DNA of 29,211 nucleotides. Source: CAZXCQ01 sp964639275 (GTDB taxonomy: Bacteria; Desulfobacterota; DSM-4660; Desulfatiglandales; Desulfatiglandaceae). The translations under genes were made by a program, and so were the position numbers. Shown here one piece after another: positions 14,454 through 21,008 of this stretch. The stretch lies in the NCBI GenBank assembly GCA_964639275.1, contig CAZXCQ010000044.1, positions 1-29,211 of the forward strand, read 5' to 3'. The notes beneath the pieces are model-generated. The model did no database searches and was not told the DNA's origin. It saw only the letters and a list, made by a program, of their open reading frames with translations. The number at the start of each line of letters is the position of its first letter. The stretch's first letter is position 1.

Positions 14454-15122
14454 TTATCTTTGGGTGTCTATTTTCTCCGGGATAAACTCTATTCCATGGA
14501 GGACAAAGTCGAGAATCCCTTTCATGACAATATCCATCGACTCAAACCTCCGTTTGAGGCTCCAGCGCCTGAATGTCATGATAACGGGTATATATGACAA
14601 CAGATCAGCTGCCAGGCGAAGGCGTTCCTCGTCCACATCCTGCCCCTTGAACCTTTCTCTCAACAACCCCTCAAAGAGTTCAATATATTCGGTCTCCCTC
14701 GCCAGCACCGTATAGAGGCTTTCTTTGTCAAGGGAGGCAGACTCCTTGTATATGAACATAATGATCTCTTGGTTCTCGTAAACTGCATTTAGATTTTGAT
14801 ACAGGGCTGCCTTTAGTCGTTCTCTGGGGTCCTCTATGCCCGCAATCGCCTCCCTCATCTGCTCACGGAGGACCTTGGTAATATAGTCATAGACGATATA
14901 GATGATGTCTTCCTTGCTGGCTATGTAGTTGTAGAGCGACCCCATGGTTAACCCTGCCTCTCTGGCGATTTCCCTTACAGTGGCCCGATGAAATCCCTTG
15001 GCAGTAAAGACCTTGATAGCCCCGTCGATGATCTGCTTTCTTCTCCGGTCTATCAATCGGGTATTCTTGATTCTTGTCTTGATCTCTTTTTTTCCAGCCC
15101 TTTTCTTTGCCACCCTACTCAT
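14454..15122 (-). CDS. TetR-family transcriptional regulator
   Basis: A 222-residue regulator with a long basic N-terminal tail, then a TetR helix-turn-helix (about 26-75: IIDGAIKVFTAKGFHRATVREIAREAGLT-type spacing, MGSLYNYIASKEDI) and a ligand-binding helical domain of the fatty-acid/FadR-like type. It stands at the head of the acyl-CoA gene cluster in the same direction, 182 bp before the alcohol dehydrogenase, so it likely represses that cluster until an acyl-CoA effector binds. A perfect palindrome upstream of its promoter is a probable operator. The Shine-Dalgarno for ATG 15122 is weak, so the start could be further inside. Confidence 0.88.
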   Translation of the reverse strand: MSRVAKKRAGKKEIKTRIKNTRLIDRRRKQIIDGAIKVFTAKGFHRATVREIAREAGLTMGSLYNYIASKEDIIYIVYDYITKVLREQMREAIAGIEDPRERLKAALYQNLNAVYENQEIIMFIYKESASLDKESLYTVLARETEYIELFEGLLRERFKGQDVDEERLRLAADLLSYIPVIMTFRRWSLKRRFESMDIVMKGILDFVLHGIEFIPEKIDTQR

Positions 15123-15261
15123 TGGAGCACCCCAATGCAGGCCCTCGCTCCTCGCAAACGCATGAAGCTTGAGTCATCATGTAATTTCTCAAAAACCTGG
15201 GGGTCTTTCCACATGCCACGCCTTTCCCTTAGTTTTTGAGATGTTACGTCATAATGCCCTT

Positions 15262-15289
15262 ATACTATTGAAAAGGGCAAGACTGTCAA
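15262..15289 (-). promoter_or_regulatory. Candidate promoter of tetR
   Basis: Minus-strand -35 TTGACA (15289-15284) and -10 TAGTAT (15267-15262) with a 16-bp spacer. The operator-like palindrome lies 9 bp upstream of the -35. The -10 also sits in a GCCCTT/AAGGGC inverted repeat (15256-15278). Confidence 0.5.
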
Positions 15290-15297
15290 GAGCAAAG

Positions 15298-15311
15298 TGA
15301 GCGAACGCTCA
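15298..15311. promoter_or_regulatory. Candidate TetR operator palindrome
   Basis: TGAGCG-AA-CGCTCA is a perfect 6+6 inverted repeat with a 2-bp centre. It lies between the divergent tetR promoter and the promoter of the cyclic-nucleotide-binding protein gene, the usual place and size for a TetR-family site. Which regulator binds is inferred from position. Confidence 0.6.
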
Positions 15312-15352
15312 ACTTCTCTTGGAAAAGGGGGGGACGTACATAAGTATATAAA

Positions 15353-15381
15353 TTGACAATGTCTCACTTTTCTATTATCCT
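15353..15381 (+). promoter_or_regulatory. Candidate promoter of the cyclic-nucleotide-binding protein gene
   Basis: -35 TTGACA (15353-15358) and -10 TATCCT (15376-15381) with a 17-bp spacer. Its position rules out the in-frame start at 15353 and supports ATG 15422 for the gene. Confidence 0.5.
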
Positions 15382-15421
15382 TATATACGTTTTTTTATCT
15401 TTTGAACCGGGGGGGTCAACA

Positions 15422-15889
15422 ATGGACAGTTCGAAGATCAAAAAGACCATAGAAAGATGTGAGTTTTTCGAGGGACTTGAAAAAACTCATATCGAGAAGA
15501 TTGCCAGCCTCTGCCGGGTGGAGGCCTACGAAGCCGGACAATACGTCTTTCGTCAGGGGGATTTCGGAGAGCATATCTATGTAATCGCCCAGGGGCGAAT
15601 ATTTCTGGAAAGATCGCTGGACCTGGGCGAGCGCACAGGGAGTGCAATTATCGGTATCCTGGGAAAGGGAAGGGTGTTTGGCTGTTGGTCCACGCTCCTG
15701 GCTGAACCCCATAATCTCATGGCATCGGCCTCCAGCGAGAAGGACTCAAAGGTCCTGGCCATAAAAGGGGCCGACCTAAGGGAGATGATGCTCGCCGAAT
15801 TGACCCTCGGCTTTAGGATCCTGGAACGGCTCTGTTTCTTGCTCCGAGACCGGATACGCGGTGCATATGGCGCCATGGAAAGGGTCTAG
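15422..15889 (+). CDS. Stand-alone cyclic-nucleotide-binding-fold protein
   Basis: A 155-residue Crp-like cNMP-binding domain without the C-terminal DNA-binding helix-turn-helix. The N-terminal region (IERCEFFEGLEKTHIEKIASL) and the beta-roll (FRQGDFGEHIYVIAQGRIFL, 43-62) are typical. The phosphate-binding cassette FGCWSTLLAEPHNLMASA (86-103) has Cys and Asn where cAMP binders carry Glu and Arg, so it may bind another ligand or none. Start ATG 15422 follows GGGGGGTCAACA. It precedes the diaphorase genes by 146 bp, and could regulate by protein contact. Confidence 0.75.
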   Translation: MDSSKIKKTIERCEFFEGLEKTHIEKIASLCRVEAYEAGQYVFRQGDFGEHIYVIAQGRIFLERSLDLGERTGSAIIGILGKGRVFGCWSTLLAEPHNLMASASSEKDSKVLAIKGADLREMMLAELTLGFRILERLCFLLRDRIRGAYGAMERV

Positions 15890-16035
15890 CTCTCGCCTTG
15901 CACCAGGGCCTCAAAATTTGACTGACGGGGATGATTCCAAACGACAGATGCTGGATGCTTGACACTGGATACCGAATAGAATAGGGAAGGCCTTGCAAGG
16001 CTTTGAAATTACAGATATCCGAGAGGACCATAACG

Positions 16036-16572
16036 GTGGATGAGGGAATTGCGGAAGACCAGGCAATGCTGGATGATATTGCCTCAAGGCTCTCAGGCAT
16101 GGGTAGGCAAAGGGGCAATCTGATTCCCATCCTCCAGATAATTCAGGAGAGCCACGGTTTTCTCCCCCCCGATGCCTTGAAGATGGTGGCAGAACACCTG
16201 GGGATTGCACCATGCGAGGTCTATGGCGTTGCCACATTCTATAACCAATTTCGATTCAATCCCCCGGGCAAACATCAGATCAAGATATGCCTTGGCACCG
16301 CATGCCATGTCAAAGGCGGTGATATCATACTCGAGAATTTTGAACGGAAGCTGGAGATTCAACAAGGAGAGACCACCGCTGACAGAGAGTTCAGCATCGA
16401 CAGAGTTGCCTGCATAGGATGCTGTGCCCTAGCCCCGGTTGCCACGGTGGATGAGTCGGTCCTGGGCCACATGGCACCCAGCAAGGTCGAGGGCATCATC
16501 CTCGGTTTTCAGATAGAAAAAGAACGTGAGGCGAGAGAAAAACAGAAAGATGCCTCTGGAAAACAGCAATAG
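16036..16572 (+). CDS. NuoE/HoxE-like [2Fe-2S] subunit of a diaphorase module
   Basis: Thioredoxin-fold [2Fe-2S] subunit. With GTG 16036 as start (GAGAGGA at 16021-16027, spacing 8) it has 178 residues; TTG 16003 is an in-frame alternative with a poorer site. Helical N-terminal domain (LIPILQIIQESHGFLPPDAL) precedes the cluster ligands C85, C90 (CLGTAC) and C126, C130 (CIGCC). In complex I, Hox hydrogenases and Hnd/FeFe bifurcating enzymes this subunit sits beside the FMN subunit and carries cluster N1a. It overlaps the next gene. The final 20 residues are charged and lysine/glutamate rich. Confidence 0.88.
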   Translation: MDEGIAEDQAMLDDIASRLSGMGRQRGNLIPILQIIQESHGFLPPDALKMVAEHLGIAPCEVYGVATFYNQFRFNPPGKHQIKICLGTACHVKGGDIILENFERKLEIQQGETTADREFSIDRVACIGCCALAPVATVDESVLGHMAPSKVEGIILGFQIEKEREAREKQKDASGKQQ

Positions 16573-18487
16573 CCCGGATCGGATATTTGACGCTATCCGC
16601 GAAAAGGCGACAAGAGACGTCAACAGGGGACAAGGGGACGAGGTTCCAAGGATATATATCGGCATGGCCACGTGTGGTCTTGCCTCCGGCGCCCTCGAGA
16701 CAAAAAGGTCATTTGAAGAGGCCCTCATTCAGCGCAATATCAAAGCCCGGATCGTGTCGGTGGGATGTATGGGCCACTGCTATGGAGAGCCTTTGGTTAT
16801 TGTCATCAATCCCGGTTTTCCCCGGATCCTCTATCACCAGGTAACCCCTGGTAAGGCAAAGATGCTTGTAAAGTCCTTTTTGGAAGAGAGGGACCCTCTC
16901 TTTGAGTACATGCTCGGCGCCATGGAGGAAAACGATCTGATCCCGCAGGTCTGGGATTTCCCCAGGTTTAATCAGGAAAAAAAGGTCGTCACCGAGATAT
17001 GCGGACTTATCGATCCCGAAGAGATCCTTGACTATATTGCAATGGGGGGATATTCGAGCCTTGTGGCGGCACTTCGGCTGGCACCCGATGAGATCATCGC
17101 CCAAGTAAAGCGCTCTGGACTGAGGGGAAGGGGAGGTGCCGGGTTCCCCACCGGGAGGAAGTGGGAATTGACGAGGGCCGCCAAAGGAGAAGGAAAGACC
17201 GTAATCCTAAATGCAGACGAGGGAGATCCAGGGGCTTACATGGACCGCACCCTCCTGGAGAGCAACCCGCACCAGGTCCTTGAAGGCATTGCCATATGCG
17301 CCTATGCTGTGGGAGCCCGCAAGGCCATTGTGTATGTCAGGGCTGAATACCCCCTGGCTGTAAAGGTGGTCACAAGGGCCATAGAGCAGGCAAGAGAACA
17401 GGGGCTTTTGGGGAAGGGGATCCTGGGCACATCCTTTGATCTGGAGATCTCCGTGTTCCAGGGATCCGGGGCCTTTGTCTGCGGAGAGGAGACCGCCCTC
17501 ATCCAATCCCTGGAGGGAAACCGGGGTATGCCCCAAAACCGACCGCCTTACCCTGTCACCAAAGGCCTCTGGGGTAAACCCACGGTCATCAACAATGTCA
17601 AGACCTTTGCCGCTGTTCCTCCCATCCTAAGACATGGCGAAGCGTGGTATAGATCCATCGGCACAGAGGGCAGCACCGGGACCGCCATATTCTCTGTGGT
17701 GGGGGATATTGTCCACCCCGGGCTGGTGGAAATCCCCATGGGTGTCTCGCTCCGCACCCTCATCTTCGGTATATGCGGGGGCATTCCCAATAAGAAGACC
17801 TTTAAGGCAGTTCAGATAGGCGGTCCATCAGGAGGATGTCTGCCTTCCAATTTTTTGGATACCCCCATCGACTTTGACTCCCTGACCGAGGCAGGTGCCA
17901 TGATGGGCTCTGGCGGCATGGTCGTGATGGATGAGGATACCTGTATGGTGGATGTGGCGCGCTATTTCCTCGACTTCACCCAGAAGGAATCGTGCGGGAA
18001 ATGCACCTTTTGCCGAATTGGGACCCGTCACCTGCTCAATATCTTGGAACGAATAACAAAGGGAGAAGGCCGCGAAGGGGACCTCGAACTCCTCGAGGAG
18101 CTGAGTCAAGACATAAAGGACGGCTCCCTCTGTGGTCTGGGAAAGACCGCACCTAACCCGGTGCTCACTTCTTTGAGGTATTTTCGAGAGGAATACGTGA
18201 CCCATGTCATGGAGAAACGGTGTCCGGCCAGGGTATGCCGGACTTTGACCGCCTATTATATCGACCTCGAAAAATGCGCCCGGGGGTGTGATGCCTGTGT
18301 TGGAAGCTGCCCTGTGGAGGCCATCTTTACCACCAAGACCAGAAAAAAGGGAATTGACCAGACCCTCTGTGTCAAGTGCGGTGAATGCATGACGGCCTGC
18401 CCAGCCGAATATGATGCGGTGAGAAAGGTATCCCCCCCGGATAAGGCCCCTATTGTAGAGCGGCCAAATCAAACTGGTTCGCCCTGA
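16550..18487 (+). CDS. NuoF/HoxF/HndC-like NADH- and FMN-binding subunit
   Basis: Flavoprotein subunit of 645 residues that takes electrons between NAD(H) and iron-sulfur clusters. Domain order: N-terminal thioredoxin-like [2Fe-2S] domain with only three obvious ligands (C42, C73, C77); FMN/NADH domain with GRGGAGFPTGRKW (193-205) and NADEGDPGAYMDR (221-233); SLBB domain; [4Fe-4S] motif ESCGKCTFCRIGT; and two C-terminal ferredoxin-type [4Fe-4S] clusters (CARGCDACVGSCP and CVKCGECMTACP). The added C-terminal ferredoxin domain is typical of Hnd/HydB-type bifurcating or ferredoxin-linked forms. ATG 16550 is chosen; GTG 16526 is possible. It overlaps the preceding gene by 23 bp. Confidence 0.9.
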   Translation: MPLENSNSPDRIFDAIREKATRDVNRGQGDEVPRIYIGMATCGLASGALETKRSFEEALIQRNIKARIVSVGCMGHCYGEPLVIVINPGFPRILYHQVTPGKAKMLVKSFLEERDPLFEYMLGAMEENDLIPQVWDFPRFNQEKKVVTEICGLIDPEEILDYIAMGGYSSLVAALRLAPDEIIAQVKRSGLRGRGGAGFPTGRKWELTRAAKGEGKTVILNADEGDPGAYMDRTLLESNPHQVLEGIAICAYAVGARKAIVYVRAEYPLAVKVVTRAIEQAREQGLLGKGILGTSFDLEISVFQGSGAFVCGEETALIQSLEGNRGMPQNRPPYPVTKGLWGKPTVINNVKTFAAVPPILRHGEAWYRSIGTEGSTGTAIFSVVGDIVHPGLVEIPMGVSLRTLIFGICGGIPNKKTFKAVQIGGPSGGCLPSNFLDTPIDFDSLTEAGAMMGSGGMVVMDEDTCMVDVARYFLDFTQKESCGKCTFCRIGTRHLLNILERITKGEGREGDLELLEELSQDIKDGSLCGLGKTAPNPVLTSLRYFREEYVTHVMEKRCPARVCRTLTAYYIDLEKCARGCDACVGSCPVEAIFTTKTRKKGIDQTLCVKCGECMTACPAEYDAVRKVSPPDKAPIVERPNQTGSP

Positions 18488-18526
18488 CACACAGCGGTAA
18501 ATACGCCTGCTATATGCTTTCGAGTT

Positions 18527-19213
18527 ATGGTTAACCTTCTGGTAGATCAAAAGGGAATTCAAGCAAATCAGGGGGCAAATCTCTTGGACGCCTGCCTCAA
18601 AAATGGCATCTACATCCCCAACCTTTGCTTTCTTAAAGGGATGGAAGATCCCCCGGCCTCGTGCCGGTTGTGCCTTGTGGAGGTTGAGGGGGAGGATGGA
18701 CCGGTCGCTTCCTGTACCGTCAAGGTAAGGGATGGTCTGGCAGTAAAGACCGATACGCCTTGTGTCAGGCGGCTCCAGCGGTCGGCCTTAAGACTCCTCC
18801 TGTCGGTCCATGACGTGGACTGTGCCCGGTGTCCCGCCAATAAGAAATGCGAATTGCAGCGTATTGCCAAATTCTTGAAGATCGGCCTCAAACCAAAGCA
18901 CCTGGAAAAAATACTCAAAGAGAAAGAGGTTGAGGAAGATCATCCTTTCTTGCGATATTATCCCAATCGATGCGTCCTGTGCGGGAGATGTATCTATGTC
19001 TGCCGCAAAGTCCATGGGCAGCCTTTCCTGAACTTTGCCAAGAGAGGTTTTGATACCGTGATCTCCTTCTTTGGTGAAGAAGGCCTCTCAAGGCCACCTT
19101 GCCAGGAGTCCCTGGCCTGTGCCGAGGTCTGTCCGGTCGATGCCATTATCTCAAAAAGCGATCAAGGCGCCACCCCCACTTCCGTGACACATCCTGAGGT
19201 CGTCAAGGATTAA
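18527..19213 (+). CDS. HoxU/NuoG N-terminal-like iron-sulfur subunit
   Basis: A 228-residue iron-sulfur protein. It has an N-terminal plant-type [2Fe-2S] ferredoxin domain (C-x11-C-x2-C with a later Cys, around NLCFLKG to SCRLCLVEV), the His-Cys3 motif HDVDCARCPANKKC, and a C-terminal two-cluster ferredoxin domain (CVLCGRCIYVCRKV; ACAEVCPVDAI). It stops there, with neither the H-cluster domain of FeFe hydrogenases nor the large NuoG domain, so it matches HoxU in size and layout. With the two genes before it, it forms a three-subunit diaphorase. No hydrogenase, formate dehydrogenase or benzoyl-CoA reductase subunit follows. Confidence 0.88.
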   Translation: MVNLLVDQKGIQANQGANLLDACLKNGIYIPNLCFLKGMEDPPASCRLCLVEVEGEDGPVASCTVKVRDGLAVKTDTPCVRRLQRSALRLLLSVHDVDCARCPANKKCELQRIAKFLKIGLKPKHLEKILKEKEVEEDHPFLRYYPNRCVLCGRCIYVCRKVHGQPFLNFAKRGFDTVISFFGEEGLSRPPCQESLACAEVCPVDAIISKSDQGATPTSVTHPEVVKD

Positions 19214-19348
19214 AGACCGGATTGATTTCGGGGCATACTCTCCCCAGAAAAGATACACCCCTCCCCCTTGATCTCTAAAGGGCAATGATTAACTTTATAA
19301 GCAAATACAAAAGGATAGAGAAATCATCCTACTAAGGAGGTAATAGAT

Positions 19349-19786
19349 ATGACAAGGATACTAGATCTGATTCCAGGGACAACTTCCTTTGTCCCAGCAC
19401 GGACCCGCTTCGATCGGTTTTTCGGGGAATGGGACCAACCTGCCCTATTTGAAGAGCAAAAAACGTGGGTACCTGCCTTTGATATCAGTGAAAACGAGAA
19501 GGAGTATGTGGTAACCGCAGAAGTTCCCGGTATGGATGCAAAAAACCTTGAGGTGACCCTTTCAGACGGTATTTTGACCGTAAGAGGGGAAAAGAAACAG
19601 GAAACAGAAGACAAAGGTGAGAATTATCACCGAGTGGAGAGGGTTTATGGTTCTTTCCAGAGGAGCTTCCGTATCCCTGAAAAGCTCGACGCAGAAAATG
19701 TGGATGCCTCATACAAAGATGGTGTACTCAAATTGACCCTTCCAAAGGCCGAGGCCAGTGAAGCAAAAAGGATAGAGGTCAAATAA
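19349..19786 (+). CDS. Small heat-shock protein Hsp20
   Basis: ATP-independent holdase chaperone of 145 residues. The alpha-crystallin domain spans about 40-138 with PAFDISENEKEYVVTAEVPG at its start and the signature DASYKDGVLKLTLPK near the end. The C-terminus RIEVK supplies an I-x-V motif used for oligomer assembly. Start ATG 19349 follows AAGGAGGT. It is a single gene, ended by a strong terminator at 19825-19863. I see no CIRCE element or clear sigma32 site in the 135 bp upstream; GGGG/CCCC arms at 19231-19246 may be the end of the diaphorase transcript. Confidence 0.93.
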   Translation: MTRILDLIPGTTSFVPARTRFDRFFGEWDQPALFEEQKTWVPAFDISENEKEYVVTAEVPGMDAKNLEVTLSDGILTVRGEKKQETEDKGENYHRVERVYGSFQRSFRIPEKLDAENVDASYKDGVLKLTLPKAEASEAKRIEVK

Positions 19787-19824
19787 CAAAAACGAACGGC
19801 CTCAAAGGAAGGGCTACCTGACCC

Positions 19825-19863
19825 AAGGGCGTCGCTGAGAATGCTTTGCGATGCCCTTTTTTT
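19825..19863 (+). terminator. Intrinsic terminator after hsp20
   Basis: AAGGGC-G-TCGC pairs with GCGA-T-GCCCTT around a 12-nt loop and runs into eight or nine T residues. Confidence 0.85.
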
Positions 19864-19925
19864 GTCCATCCTCTCCCCTTTTCCAGGCCCTCTACTCCGC
19901 CGAGCCAGATATTGGGCAGGGGTGC

Positions 19926-19954
19926 TTGTAATTACTTTTTGACTCATTTAAGAT
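19926..19954 (+). promoter_or_regulatory. Candidate promoter of the dihydrouridine synthase gene
   Basis: -35 TTGTAA (19926-19931) and -10 TAAGAT (19949-19954) with a 17-bp spacer. The expected start point falls at or next to the ATG at 19961, and no Shine-Dalgarno is seen, so a leaderless transcript is possible. Confidence 0.35.
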
Positions 19955-19960
19955 GATCTC

Positions 19961-20980
19961 ATGTTAAAGATCGGGGCATTAAACCTGGATAATTGGCTTG
20001 TTATGGCCCCCATGTCTGGCATAACAAATCCCCCTTTTCGGGCCATTGCAAAGAGGTTTGGGGCGGGTCTGGTCACCACCGAGATGGTCAGCGCCAAGGG
20101 CCTGACCATGGGTAAAAAAAAGACCTTTGAATACCTGGAGAGCAATCCCGCCGAAAGACCCCTCTCGGTCCAGATATTTGGTCCAGATCAGGACGTGATG
20201 GCCAGGGCCGCTCAAATAGCCGTTGAAAAGCGGGCAGACGTCATTGACATCAACATGGGTTGCCCGGCAAAAAAGGTCGTCAAGACCGGTTCAGGAGCCA
20301 ATCTCCTCCGCCTCCCCCGGAGGGCCAAGGAGATCGTCACGGCTGTCCGCCGGGTCTGCCCCGTACCCCTGACCGTCAAGATCAGGGCTGGATGGTCTCC
20401 TGGTCAGCCTGTTTTCTTAGATATGGCCAGGATGATAGAAGACTGCGGCGCCGATGCCGTCACTATCCATCCCCGTTTTGCAACACAAGGGTTCTCCGGG
20501 CACGCCGACTGGGGCATTATCGCAAGGGCAAAGGAGCACGTGAATATCCCTGTCATCGGAAACGGTGATGTCTTCAGCCCGGCCCAGGCCCTTGAAATGA
20601 AGAGGAAGACCGGATGCGATGGCGTGATGATCGCAAGGGGTGCGGTGGGAAACCCATGGATCTTCAGGCACACGCTTGAAATGGCACAAGGCCTTGAGGT
20701 CAGCCCCCCGGCTTTATCAGAACGACGAAGCCTGATAATGGAACATTTTCGCCTCCTCTCGCTCCACATGGGCGAGCCCCGGGCATCCAAGGCCATGCGA
20801 GGCCTGCTGCTGCGCTACATAAAAGGGCTTCCCAATAGCAGCCGTTTTCGCGGTACATTCTCCGCGATCAAGAGTCTTGAGAGTCTGGTGTCTGCCATGG
20901 ATTCGTATTTTTCCGCTCTAGAGAAATCTTCTGATTCTCCGATTTTCGATGCGGCAGGAGGGGGCCAATTGCCTTGTTAA
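19961..20980 (+). CDS. dusB: tRNA-dihydrouridine synthase (DusB-like)
   Basis: FMN enzyme reducing uridine to dihydrouridine in the D-loop of tRNA. The 339 residues include the TIM-barrel start LVMAPMSGITNPPFR (13-27), EMVSAKGL, catalytic Cys101 in NMGCPAKKV, the phosphate-binding NGDVFS segment and the GVMIARGAVGNPWIF motif, then a C-terminal helical domain. These fit bacterial DusB. ATG 19961 has no obvious Shine-Dalgarno and lies 7 bp after a candidate -10. The end overlaps or closely abuts the IspH-UbiA gene (28 bp gap to ATG 21009), so the genes are probably cotranscribed. Confidence 0.92.
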   Translation: MLKIGALNLDNWLVMAPMSGITNPPFRAIAKRFGAGLVTTEMVSAKGLTMGKKKTFEYLESNPAERPLSVQIFGPDQDVMARAAQIAVEKRADVIDINMGCPAKKVVKTGSGANLLRLPRRAKEIVTAVRRVCPVPLTVKIRAGWSPGQPVFLDMARMIEDCGADAVTIHPRFATQGFSGHADWGIIARAKEHVNIPVIGNGDVFSPAQALEMKRKTGCDGVMIARGAVGNPWIFRHTLEMAQGLEVSPPALSERRSLIMEHFRLLSLHMGEPRASKAMRGLLLRYIKGLPNSSRFRGTFSAIKSLESLVSAMDSYFSALEKSSDSPIFDAAGGGQLPC

Positions 20981-21008
20981 TGGCGGCGACCAGAGAGGGA
21001 ATGACATA

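Noticed and set aside
15902..15985. Repeated GGATGCTGGATGCTT-like tract before the diaphorase genes
   Set aside because: It resembles a degenerate short repeat, but only one tract is present here and neither a promoter nor a structured element can be defended.
17828..18562. 244-codon minus-strand ORF
   Set aside because: It is a shadow of the NuoF/HoxF-like gene, whose cofactor motifs are intact on the plus strand.
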